Assembly (NCBI GenBank): GCA_021613335.1
Contig: JAJTWR010000448.1
Coordinates: 257,501-321,500 of the forward strand
DNA length: 64,000 nt
Source of the DNA: Whitmania pigra
Taxonomy: Eukaryota; Annelida; Clitellata; Hirudinida; Haemopidae
Direction of reading: 5' to 3'
Shown here: piece after piece, positions 1-9,783 of the stretch
Numbering within the stretch: position 1 is the stretch's first letter
Layout: every line of letters starts with the position of its first letter
Made by a program: the position numbers and the translations under genes
The notes under the pieces: generated by a model
The model's database searches: none
Told to the model about the DNA's origin: nothing
What the model saw: only the letters and a program-made list of their open reading frames with translations

Positions 1-2265
1 ATGAATGCATCTAATAATGTTTACGAGCTGATAAACAAAATTCTTGCCGAAGACTGCCCAGAGAAGTTGAAGATAGCCGCCGTTAAATGCTTCACAAGCT
101 GGTGTCATTCGGATATTTATCAATTCCAGCCAGACAATGAGTCGCTCCTCATACATCTGTTCAGTCTTCTGAAGTCTGAGAAATACTCCCTGGAGGCAGC
201 GGATGCCATCGCTCAATTCTTCAAACTCCTACCAAATCCCAACAATTCGAGAATCATGAAATACCTGCAATTTGTCACAGAACTTGGGTCGTTTTTCGAG
301 CAACAATCGCACAACATTGACCTTGCCCAGATCTTGACAAAAGTTTTTATTTCTGCAGCTGGAAACAACATAGAACTGCTGCTTTTTTCCATAAACACAA
401 AAGATGAAAATTCCCTCATCTCACTCGCTCTGCTTCATCTGGTCATGGGAACTGTATCCGTCAGACATCAGTATCCCACTGAGGAACTTTGTAGCGATCT
501 CTCGTTAGACTTTTGGTTGACTGTCCATGACAAAGTTATAGATGGGAATTACCCGCTTCCTGTCGAAATAAAAGTGCGTGACTTGTTACTAAGTTTGATC
601 AAAATACTTACTACCAAGATCAGATATCCTCCTGAAAATGTGTACAGCCAGTGGGGGGAAGAAGAAAAAGAACAGTTTCTGGAATACAGACAATACTTGG
701 CCAATTTTGCGGGAAACGTAACAATTTTAATCGGATACGATTTAATGGAACAGATGGTCGAAGAGTTAAGGTATAAAATATCATACAACCTCAATGCTGA
801 ATGGCAAGACTTTGAGAGCATATTTTTTATTATGAGTGCGTTAATGGAGAGTGGCAATATCGAAGAGTTAGACAACATTTCGGAAATCTACAACTTGCTG
901 CATCAGATACCTTGCAATCACTTAACCTTGACAAAAGAGATCATTAAGTTCGTTGGCTACTCCTCTGGAAACGTCGATGACAAGTTATTCGACCAGACTG
1001 TAGCTTTCGTTCTCAATTTTTTCAACCAGAAAGCACTCCTAGCTTCTGCTTCTGAATCTTTGAAAGACATTCTCTTTGACAATACAAAACGGATCAGCCG
1101 CGTATCAGAAGTGGTTATTCGGGCTATTAAACAGGAAATGGAGAGACCGGATATTGAAACATCGATCAGTAAAACCATGGTTTTTTGCTTGGGACGCATT
1201 GTATCAATCTTACCTCAGAATCATGCCTTCAGTGTAATCCAAGTCATTATGATGCCCCATATGAACGTTTTATGTAACCTTGCTATCACCACCCAAATGT
1301 CAAAGCAGGACCAGATCATAGGGATTGCAAAACTGGAGATAATGACAAACTTTTTCTTGGCAATCTCATTACCGAATAAGGACATTTCTTCATATTGCTT
1401 TATATTTGAATTCGTTACGCATATCTTGCCTTACGTCGAACAAATGATCACCTCAAACGGTCAAAACGAAGCTTTCATTATCGAAGTCTTCAAATTACTG
1501 AAAATGATTGCCCTCAGTTTGGTTCCTCACTTTGAGAGGATGGTTTCCAAGTTCTGTGAAATAGTGCAAGTCGCTTACAGTCTCAATCCCTTGCCATGCG
1601 TAATTCAACTCGCAGAAATCCTATTCGTTGCATCGAATGGTGAGAGCAAGCACTGGGAGGCATTGAAGACAATGTACTTCCTCATTTGTGAAAAGTCACT
1701 GCAAGTTATTGGTCAGAATCCTGACGAAAACCCTGACTTAGTAACATCGTTCATGAGTTACATGTGTAAGTCTTCAAAGAAGGTAAAGGATTTCATAAAA
1801 CTCGATCCTACCTGTTTACCGATTCTTTTCAGGGCAGCCATGAGGGGCATAGAAATGACAAATGTCGAAGCTTCTAGGTCATCTTTACAATTTCTGAAAG
1901 CAGTCATTCAAAATAACGACCTCATTCGAATCATTAAAACGGAAGGTCAAAGGTTATTGGAAATTCTCCTGCTTGGCGTTGCTGTCAATTTTCCAATCGA
2001 CAATCTCACCCATGTTGCTGATGTTATCATCATCCTTCTTGACAAAGATCGCCAGTTTGTCTTGGAAACATTGACCTTGATCTTGTTTTCTGATCGATTC
2101 AACCTCCCTCTTTCCAACCAGGAACAGAAGGAACAATTTCTGAAGATATTATCTGATTCGAATATCGATGAAATTAAAATCAGAAAAATTGTAAGGGAAC
2201 TCGCTTTACTTTGGAGGAATATACCAGACCCTGATAGCGGCGAGTCAATAATGTACCTGCGCTAG
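1..2265 (+). CDS. IPO13: importin-13-like nuclear transport receptor, 5' end outside window
   Basis: A karyopherin-beta family member; known importin-13 proteins shuttle cargo through the nuclear pore in a RanGTP-dependent cycle. The frame is open from base 1 to a TAG at 2263-2265 (754 codons). Blocks that match the family as I know it are QYPTEELCSDLSLDFW at residues 157-172, YPPENVYSQW at 209-218 followed by an acidic EEEKEQF stretch, and a C-terminus with SNQEQKEQF and KIVRELALLW. The end aligns with the natural C-terminus of importin-13, whereas about 200 N-terminal residues, including the importin-beta N domain, are missing. The ATG at base 1 is therefore probably internal and the gene starts before the window. 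The whole segment is a single helical-repeat exon with no stops and no frameshift, unlike the intron-containing genes elsewhere in the window. A retrogene is possible, but the frame is intact and there is no poly(A) tract at its end. Transportin-3 is the nearest alternative. Confidence 0.88.
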   Translation: MNASNNVYELINKILAEDCPEKLKIAAVKCFTSWCHSDIYQFQPDNESLLIHLFSLLKSEKYSLEAADAIAQFFKLLPNPNNSRIMKYLQFVTELGSFFEQQSHNIDLAQILTKVFISAAGNNIELLLFSINTKDENSLISLALLHLVMGTVSVRHQYPTEELCSDLSLDFWLTVHDKVIDGNYPLPVEIKVRDLLLSLIKILTTKIRYPPENVYSQWGEEEKEQFLEYRQYLANFAGNVTILIGYDLMEQMVEELRYKISYNLNAEWQDFESIFFIMSALMESGNIEELDNISEIYNLLHQIPCNHLTLTKEIIKFVGYSSGNVDDKLFDQTVAFVLNFFNQKALLASASESLKDILFDNTKRISRVSEVVIRAIKQEMERPDIETSISKTMVFCLGRIVSILPQNHAFSVIQVIMMPHMNVLCNLAITTQMSKQDQIIGIAKLEIMTNFFLAISLPNKDISSYCFIFEFVTHILPYVEQMITSNGQNEAFIIEVFKLLKMIALSLVPHFERMVSKFCEIVQVAYSLNPLPCVIQLAEILFVASNGESKHWEALKTMYFLICEKSLQVIGQNPDENPDLVTSFMSYMCKSSKKVKDFIKLDPTCLPILFRAAMRGIEMTNVEASRSSLQFLKAVIQNNDLIRIIKTEGQRLLEILLLGVAVNFPIDNLTHVADVIIILLDKDRQFVLETLTLILFSDRFNLPLSNQEQKEQFLKILSDSNIDEIKIRKIVRELALLWRNIPDPDSGESIMYLR

Positions 2266-2759
2266 CCCTGTTGCCATTTTTCTTTTGGTTATAAAATCTT
2301 TAACACCTGTTTATTTATTGTTATAATAGCAATTTTATTTTGAAAGAGGTCAAATTTTTAATGTTATAGATTGTATTATTATCGTCTCCATTTTCTGTGA
2401 GTTATTCCAAAGATCTTGGCTAAAACGCAATAAATTTCATTTAAAAAAGTTACATTTTAATTTGATTGAGAATATTTTAATGGAAATCTTTATTTTCATC
2501 AAGAAATATTGGCACAATGCTTATAATTTCATTGGCACAATATTAATTTACAACTATTATAACAGCTAATATATCACAACAATTATACTATAATCATACC
2601 TTACCCACAAAAGCTAACCATTCCCCGGCATGTGATGCAATATGACTTCAAGATTTGAGGTGCTGGTGTTTTAATTTTGAGTGAACAATGACATTTGGAA
2701 CTTGCTCCTAACAAATGACAGATTGTCTCACTGATTGACTGCAGAAGTTTTAGCCCTTG
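2266..2759. other. 3' flank of IPO13, no gene seen
   Basis: AT-rich sequence after the importin stop codon. It includes an AATAAA-type signal near 2430 (ACGCAATAAATTTC) that could serve as the poly(A) signal of the importin transcript. I see no other coding or repeat feature. Confidence 0.4.
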
Positions 2760-3425
2760 TGAATATTTGATTAATAGTCACAAGCTAACAAGAGTTGTCA
2801 CAGTTCGAAATCTAGGAGTGCTCATTGATTTTTCTCTCCACTTTGACAAACACGTTGATAATATCATTAAAAAAGGCATTAACCATATCTAAATTGATTT
2901 CCTTGTTTTTTCTATAAGAGACCAAAACATTCTAATAAAAGTCTTCTGCACATATGTTAGGCCGATACTGGAATACAGCTCTCCTGTCTGGAATCCCCAC
3001 ATGAACTCACTTATAAATTCAGAAGCAATTTATCAAGGCCATTCCCACTCTGACCCCTCATCCCTAAACACTGAAACTACTCAAATTACATTCCTTAGAC
3101 AAATGTCGATTGTTGGCTGACCTCACACTTTGCTATCAATATTGCCTAGATCAAAATATTGCCTTGCTCACACCACAACATTCCTCATCATCTTAAATTA
3201 TTCCAAAACATGAGGCCACAATTACAAATTGACAACCAGCAAACTCCGCTTCGAGAGCTCAAAACACTTTCTTTGCAACCGTGTCGTAACTCATTACTGC
3301 CAGATGTTGTAAACTCTACAATTCTAACTAGCTTCAACTCAGCAATCCACAACTAAACTTTAACTAATACCTCAGATTTAAAGAGCTTTAAAATGACTTC
3401 ATTCTTGAGACAAATTAATTTTTAA
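2760..3425 (+). mobile_element. LINE 3' fragment (CR1/Jockey-like reverse transcriptase C-terminus), decayed
   Basis: Translations in shifting frames give the typical region after the RT catalytic core: a VRNLGVLIDFS block, then TYVRPILEYSSPVWNPH at about 2950-3000, and a KAIPTLTPHP-like block. The same order of motifs occurs in the better-preserved copies at 56.8-57.6 kb (+) and 34.6-35.2 kb (-). Stops and frameshifts show it is dead. No 5' part and no catalytic YADD-type motif are present, as expected for a 5'-truncated LINE insertion. Confidence 0.75.
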
Positions 3426-3494
3426 GCTTTTTTGTGATCTAGCTTCGTTACTAGAATATTTTTTATTCACATTTTGTTGCTTGATCGTGTAAGC

Positions 3495-4062
3495 CAGTGG
3501 TCCCCAGGCCGCGGACCGGCACCGGTCCATAGATCAAATGGTACCGGGCCTTCAAGGAACAATAATTTATTTCCATTTTATTTACAGAATTTAAAATAGT
3601 TTGTAGGGCAAGAGATCAACCTCTGCCATATCTTTGTTAGCGTATTATTTAACATCATATTGATTGATGTCGTTAAAGTTATTAACCGCATCGAAGCACA
3701 TGCCCTTAACTCGCGCCTGTTTGAGCAGCTTTGTGAGGACATAAACGCAGAGCTCAGATGCCTTCTCTTATGCATAGACATAAGATGATTAGCCAGAGGC
3801 AAATCGATAACCCGAATATTTGAATTGCGAGAGCCATTGCAATGATTTCTCTCAGAAAAGAAGTCACCTTTGGCAGCACATTTCATGGTGTGGGTCACAA
3901 AACTGACCTAGCGATGACATATTCAGCCTGCTCAATGAACTCAAACTGTCCCTTCAGGAGAAAATGACAACTGTTTTCAAGTTCTCAGACAAAGTAGCTG
4001 CATTTAAAGCCAAACCAGAGTTGTGGGTATGGCATGTGAGCATAGGCAACATTGGTCATGGA
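3495..4062 (+). mobile_element. hAT deletion derivative (ZBED5/FAM200-like), copy 1
   Basis: Starts with CAGTGGTCCCCAGGCCGCGG and a GGTACCGG-rich terminus that is nearly identical to the terminus of the copy at 62.9-63.3 kb. The terminus is joined to an internal piece of transposase (about 3650-4060) that matches the larger copy at 31.7-32.1 kb, including the segment coding for ALNSRLFEELCEE and FKLADKVAAFKAK. It carries frameshifts and stops. The homology stops at about 4060, immediately beside the splice donor of the talin-like exon on the other strand, so it appears to lie in that intron. Only one terminus is visible. Confidence 0.75.
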
Positions 4063-4063
4063 C

Positions 4064-4197
4064 CTGGTGATGTCCTCGACCAATCCACTGACGACTCCCG
4101 TAGACGACGAAACATTCTGAACTGATCGGATGAGTTCCGTCAGCGACTCCTTCATGCTCTCCGACAATTCCTCAATGACTTGATGCCACGCCAGTGA
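4064..4197 (-). CDS. talin rod-domain exon (single exon of a larger gene or gene fragment)
   Basis: Talin links integrins to actin; its rod is a series of helical bundles. On the minus strand a 134-bp exon is bounded by an acceptor (TTTTCTAAAG before it) and a donor (ACCAG/GTCCAT). It translates to a helical peptide containing WHQVIEELSESMKESLTEL and STGVVSGLVEDIT. The second block resembles the talin rod motif with an SAAGVVGGMVDSIT-like sequence preceded by a helix of the same spacing, so I infer talin. No stop occurs in the exon. I find no neighbouring talin exon within several kb, so it is either part of a gene with very long introns or a stray fragment. Other helical-bundle proteins are possible. 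Confidence 0.6.
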
Positions 4198-4471
4198 CTT
4201 TAGAAAAGCAGATGATAATGAACATCAATATGAAATTAGTTGGTGAGTTAGTTGATTGCTAATAATTTGTTAGTTAACTGTTAATTATTATTACTACTAA
4301 ATAATGGACAAATTATTACATTAGTGACAAATAAAATTTGCTATCTGTTTTTTTTTCTATGTAATGAGATTCTGGGCTATAAGATTTTAAACTTGTACGC
4401 ATCCAGTGACTGACTGAATCAGTTAATCAACCAACCAATCGATCAGATGAACAACTGAATCCACTTCTCAC

Positions 4472-4537
4472 CCTATGCTCCCCAGTGGCAATGATGAGGT
4501 TCATCACAGCCATGAAATTAACTACATGGCCAATTGC
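4472..4537 (-). other. possible 22-codon exon, unidentified
   Basis: A minus-strand open segment with a clean acceptor (GAGTTATTGCAG) and a donor (CATAGG/GTGAGA). It encodes a hydrophobic peptide, AIGHVVNFMAVMNLIIATGE followed by HR. I do not recognise the protein. Its phase (0/0) does not match the talin-like exon 275 bp further along the same strand. It may be chance. Confidence 0.25.
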
Positions 4538-4617
4538 CTGCAATAACTCATAATTAATTATTAATAACTAAATTCTCCTCCATTGACACATTGTAAACTC
4601 TCAAGTTATTTTTCCAG

Positions 4618-5126
4618 CCGGACATTGATGGAAAGCCAGCTGGAAAACTTATGCATGAAAGCCATCAACCAGAGCATAGCTTGGTCCTGACTGAACCTTT
4701 TTATTAATCGATCCACCTTAAAAGTCGAATGATCTAATCAAGGAATTTCCTGATCAAAAGTTATTTTGAATTTGGGTTTTTCAGTAAAACTAAACATTCA
4801 AATAAACTAAGTTCTTTCAGTGATACAGAATTATTAATTTGTGGAATGAATGAATCATCTTAATTTGAAGTTGATAATTAACTTGCCTGCATTTTTCAAA
4901 ATGAAATAATTTGGCCACAAGACCGATCCACGACAACGGACCTTCTTAACAACAACCCTAACTACTACTCGTAACAGGCAGAGCCATCAGACACCTGAAC
5001 GACTACGCTGCTATCCTGCTTCTCGACAGCAGATTCCTCAGACCAGCCATCTCCTCGAAGCTCCCAGTCTGGATCAGAAAGCACCTCCAAACACACGAAC
5101 GATTTGGGTTCAACAACCTCAGAGAA
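4618..5126 (+). pseudogene. DDX11: DDX11/CHL1-type DNA helicase fragment, two exons (4618-4679, 4978-5126)
   Basis: Fe-S helicase of the XPD/FANCJ group; DDX11 acts in sister-chromatid cohesion and replication. The first exon, after TTTTTCCAG, ends in LENLCMKAINQSI plus one base. The second, after CTCGTAACAG, begins [20 protein letters not shown] and continues [10 protein letters not shown]. Joined, they form helicase motif VI (QSIGRAIRH, with the arginine residues) and the conserved C-terminal tail. The phases match exactly (1 base + 2 bases). The expected donor after 4679 reads CT instead of GT (ATAG/CTTGGT), so normal splicing would fail. All upstream helicase exons are absent from the preceding 2.3 kb, which hold the LINE, hAT and importin sequences. 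The second exon could end at GAA/GTAATC (5126) or read on to a TAG at 5217-5219. I interpret this as a captured or decayed fragment. Confidence 0.72.
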
Positions 5127-5219
5127 GTAATCTTCATTATTTGTGCACCTCCGATCAAAAGATGTTATTCTCTAGTCTCACTTGTTATGCCTCAATCATG
5201 CAAATTGCTCACATTATAG

Positions 5220-6248
5220 GAATCACATATAGGAATAAACAAATATAATTACATTTGCTTAAAGACTCACTTCCAATATGTTTTTCATTTTCATTTGTAC
5301 TTGTTTTGATATCTTCTAAGTAAACAAAATGCCTTTTCCCAGTTTTTTGCAGAGAAAATGTCGAACGTCGCTAATAACCGATAAAAGTTCGTCAAGGTGG
5401 AGTGCACAAAAGCAACGACTGACTTGAAAGTACTGCAGTTCTGAATAAATATTTGTCGATAATGTTCGTCTGAAACTAATGTTGGTTTAAATGGTCGATC
5501 ACAACTAATGCTGTCTTCAAAGATTTTGTGGCTTTCCAATTAGAATCACTTTCAGAATCATAGTAAAACGTTCGAGTTAAACAAGCATTTCAACTTGAGT
5601 GTGTTGGAACAATTTAAAGGGAAAAAACTGATTTCCATGAAAGGAAAAACTTTGTATGTTCTATGATTATTTCTTATAAATTATTGCTTAATTGAGCTTC
5701 CTTTTGGAACGATTTTTCTTCACCAAATTATATGAAACCAACTTGCCAGTCCTTTTGGCATTACTGATCGATAATTACGTGATGATGAGAAACCATCAGT
5801 ATCAGCCTAAAACGGCAATATTTATAAGCGTTGGATCTGATTAGCTATTCTAATAAAATCTACTAAAATATCAGCCAATCCTAACAAATTCTACTAAAAT
5901 ATCAGCCTACCAGTTGATTAAACTAGTTGTCCTAAAAACGATAATCATCTTCACCTGTAGTTTAAGAATAACACGGGCTGGCTTAAACAAATAATCAAAA
6001 TCTAATGAAATGCACTCTGTGAGCCACAAATCATCCTATTAATATAAAATCCAGGAGACATGTCTGGTGGTCTCCCAGACCCAGCCATGGCAAGCTCCTT
6101 GTGTTTTCTGAGCAGGTTGTGTTTCAGAGCTGCAGATAATCGATATGTGTATTTGAAGACAGAGGTTTAAGATCACAGGATGATTTGTTAATTTGGGCAT
6201 GTTTTGAGGAATGCCAGAAACTAACTTTTGTAAGAAAAAAACATTTAC
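5220..6248. other. intergenic, little recognisable
   Basis: AT-rich. An 82-codon minus-strand frame at 5291-5539 has no recognisable motif. Around 5855-5915 a 27-bp phrase (ctactaaaatatcagcc) is repeated twice in tandem. If the DGCR6-like exon next to it belongs to a live gene, its further exons should lie here or beyond. I could not identify any. Confidence 0.3.
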
Positions 6249-6453
6249 CTTTTTGTTCATTTGTCAATTTTAATTGCTGGGTGAACAGATTTGTTTCTTC
6301 AAGTTGTTGAACTTCTCCCAGTGCAGAAACAATTTCAAAAATTTGATTGCCCAGGAGAGCTCTGGCCAAGTCTGATAGCAAGCTGTAGGATAGCTTCTGT
6401 TGGTATTTTCTTAAGGAAACCAAATTGTAATCAGAATTAAATTGAAGAACCAT
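6249..6453 (-). CDS. DGCR6: DGCR6 family, first coding exon
   Basis: DGCR6 is a small conserved coiled-coil protein; its vertebrate gene lies in the DiGeorge critical region and its function is poorly defined. The exon reads MVLQFNSDYNLVSLRKYQQK, then LSYSLLSDLARALLGNQIFE, then IVSALGEVQQLEE, ending TNEQK before a good donor (AAAAAG/GTAAAT). The LSYxxLSDLAxALL..xFEIV pattern is the family hallmark. The ATG at 6453 is supported by an in-frame TAG 12 bases upstream. Only about one third of the usual 200-220 residues is present. The rest was not found downstream on this strand, so the gene is either split by long introns or truncated. Confidence 0.75.
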
Positions 6454-6639
6454 AGTCAGTTGCTAAGCGATATTTGTGCTCTCTTAAATATAGGCAATTA
6501 AAAAACTCAGACTCCTGTTTTGTCGTTTGAGTATACTTGATTATGGGTTAAGTTTTGAAGGCTGTGCCGATAAAAACAGCGGGACAACAAATCACTTACA
6601 GAGGCAGGTCACTTGACTCCCGTGAAGCTATCGGACGTT

Positions 6640-7905
6640 CAAAACGCTATCAGACACTAAAACAGCTTAATTCAAGAGCAATTAACCGTCGCTTGCACCT
6701 AACTAAATTTGTCGACTAAGATCTCATTCTAAAGAGATATATTCCAACTTTATCACATTAGCAAGCTCTTTGCGTAAAAACCTATAATTTTCAAGATATT
6801 TATGCTCAAACATCACGCACTAAAATCAGCCTAGAAAAACAGCCTTTAATTCAAGAGCAATTAACCGTCGCTTGCACTTAACAAAGTTTTTCGAATAAGA
6901 TCTCATTCTAAAAAGATATATTCCAACTTTATCACATTAGCAAGCTCTTTGAGTAAAAAGGTATAATTTTCAAGATATTCACGATCTAACATAACGCACT
7001 AAATTAAGACTTAAAAATTCAACTGCAAAAAACTGTCACTTAGACTAAACTATATTTTTTGAGTAAATTCTCATTTTGAAGACATAGCATCTATCTTTCT
7101 CATATTTCTAACCACTTTGCCGTCAGACACTTATTTTTCAAGTTATTGAAGCTCAAACTTTACGCATTATATGGGAAAACAGACTCGTTTCAAATGCATA
7201 AAACCGTAACTTAGACTTAACCAAATATTTCGACAAAGGTCTCATTTTAAAGATATTTAATCTCATTTTTTTTAAATTTCCAAAGACTTTGCCATCACAC
7301 TTATTTTTCAGGTTATTAAGGCTCAAATTGTACTCACTACCTCGGAAAACAGCCTCCTTTCAAATGCAATAAACCGTAACTTAAACTTAACTAAATATTT
7401 CGACAAAGGTCTCATTCTAAAGAGATTAAAGCTATCTTTATCAAGTTGGAGAGGCCTTTGCCATCAGACACTTATTTTTCAGGTTTATTAACGCTCAAAG
7501 TTTACGCACTAATTGTACTCACTGCCTCGGAACACAGCCTCATTTCAAATGCAATAAACCGTAACTTAGACTTAACTAAATATTTCGACAAAGGTCTCAT
7601 TTTAAGGATATTTAATTTTTGTTTTTTAAATTCCCAAGGCCTTTGCCATCAGACACTTATTTTTCAGGTTATTAACGTTCAAATTTCACGCACTAATTTT
7701 ACGTACTACATAAACAGACTCATTTCAAATGCATAAAACCGTAACTTAGACTTAACTAAATGTTTCGACAAAGGTCTCATTTTAAAAATATTTAATTTCT
7801 GTTTTTTTTAAATTTCCAAGGCCTTTGCCATCAGACACCTATTTTGCAGGTTATTAACGCTCAAATTATTCGCATTACCTCGGAAAACAACCTCATTTCA
7901 AATTT
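6640..7905. repeat. tandem satellite, about 7 copies of a ~175-bp unit
   Basis: The phrase AACCGTAACTTAGACTTAAC recurs, diverged, at about 6679, 6858, 7028, 7197, 7370, 7554 and 7732, giving spacings of roughly 168-184 bp. Each unit also contains variants of TTTCGACAAAGGTCTCATT, TTTGCCATCAGACACTTATT and TTCAGGTTATTAACGCTCAA in the same order. Copies on the right are more alike than those on the left, as expected when an array decays at one edge. The period is near a nucleosome repeat length, which is common for satellite DNA. No coding function. Confidence 0.85.
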
Positions 7906-8332
7906 GAATTATTTTTATACTATACACGTGATAGCGGAGATGCGTTGTCACTACTCTTCCATTGTCAAATAGTAGTCAGTTTTACCACGTTCTATAGTCA
8001 TTTGTTTCTTCATTTTTCATTGACATAATCATAAATTTTCTCATTTTCGTTAACAGTAAAATTCACAGTTTAACAATTATGTAAAGATTCTTTCATACGT
8101 GTCATAAAAAATAATTTTGTAACCAATCACAAACGAAAAAAAAAGTACATTATTTGTTACAAATTTCAATGAACGGCAACAATTGGAACCTTAAAATGAA
8201 AGTGATTGTTTATTCATTGAAGTAAAATCATAAGAAAAATTTGGGTTGGTAAAAATGCGTGTAATAATGCGTATGATAATGATAATGATAATGATAATGA
8301 CAATGACAATGACAATGACAATGACAATCTCA

Positions 8333-8377
<45 letters not shown>

Positions 8378-9417
8378 TACATCATTTTATTAATTTTTTT
8401 GATTTGTAATTAATAATAATAAATTGAATCAACTAAAAATTTTGAGTTTAGGCTAAGATTCGCATTAATTATGCGGAACGAATAAAACCATTTCAATGAA
8501 ATCCTGGAAAAAGTAGGTTTGCTATAACGGAAAACCTTTCTTGTTTTAAAAGTCTTTTACGTTAAAAATAATGTTTAAAATAACATTTTTAAAACTTGGC
8601 AATGTAGCTACAACATAGCCAATAATAAACCCGTTATTTTGCCAATTAAATGTGTACATAAAATTATTGTTTTATGAGACTCTATTATTTCATGCTATTT
8701 GAAAATATTATTATTTTTATTATAAACCAGATTATGAAAATGTCTCCAAGGTTTATATCGCTCACTAGTAGATTTGAAATATCAAGTCGTGCAAGTTTCG
8801 CTATTGACTACTTTATCGTGAATATCTCTCAAACGAATTTAAATTGGAAGTTCAAATTGCAGAATGTGAAAGAAAACTTCATATTCTAACATGTGTAACA
8901 GAATGGGCTTTCTAAAATTGGTTGAAGTCGAGATTTTAGGCACTTTTATGCAGTGTTGCAGATCATTTGTTATATCTTTCTAAATATGAAGTTCAAAAGT
9001 TTTTTTCTGTGATTATAATATTAGTTAGATTGTAATTACCTATAAATTTATAAAATTATTCTTAAACGAAAATGAATGTTTGTTTTAAACACATTTTTAT
9101 TAATATCTTGCTAAATATATGTAGTTAGAATTTCAACTTCAGACATGTTTGTCTCCAAGTCATCGGTGATATTTAAATGTAGTACTTGTACTTTAGAATG
9201 TAGTATTAAAAGAATTTGAACGCAATTTTACGCTAATATATTCATTTCAATATTGTTCACTTTTAAACACACTATACTCTCGATCTCCTATTGTCTCGAT
9301 TACGATAAACTCAACAGAATCGATCTGAAAAAAAACAAGGATATGGATTTAATTCTCAGCATGGAATGTAGGCATAAAAAAAATTAGCCCTTGGTCTGAG
9401 TCAACCTTAAGACAAAA
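7906..9417. other. AT-rich intergenic stretch
   Basis: Apart from the microsatellite at 8274-8392 I see no gene here. A 71-codon frame at 8674-8889 has no recognisable domain. Confidence 0.4.
8274..8392. repeat. compound microsatellite (GATAAT)n-(GACAAT)n-(ATT)n
   Basis: Consecutive runs: several GATAAT units, then about five GACAAT units, then about 14-15 ATT units ending near 8380. Confidence 0.95.
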
Positions 9418-9701
9418 GGGGTCATCCATAAAAAACGCCCGCAAATGGTGGAGCGCTTCTAAAGCATACTAATGCTGAAGGGGGAGGGCAATTATTTTTG
9501 TTGAATAAAAACGAAATAATTTTTAAATTTTAGAAATGTATATGTTTTAATGATTTTATTTTAATTTTTTAAATATTATTTTATTGACATTTGGGTACGT
9601 CCATAAAGTATGTCATGCTCGAGGAGGAGGATGTCTAAGAAATTGTGACAAATTAAAAATTACAGTTAAGATTTATTGTGGACGTCTTTGTGGACGACCC
9701 C
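9418..9701. mobile_element. MITE-like element with GGGGTCRTCCAYAAA termini
   Basis: Left end GGGGTCATCCATAAA and right end TTTGTGGACGACCCC are inverted repeats (about 13 of 15 pairs). They enclose 284 bp without coding potential, AT-rich in the middle. The size and structure fit a non-autonomous DNA transposon. I cannot assign the superfamily, and a clear target duplication is not visible. Confidence 0.55.
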
Positions 9702-9783
9702 CAAAGAGAAAAAGCGTCTTCTAATTCAAATTTTGTTTGGTTTCTGTGCGCGCAAATAGAGATGTGCCGTCACTACATAACTA

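Noticed and set aside
6039..6248. second DGCR6 exon
   Set aside because: A possible acceptor (TTCTTACAAAAG) exists near 6230, but neither frame after it resembles the family.
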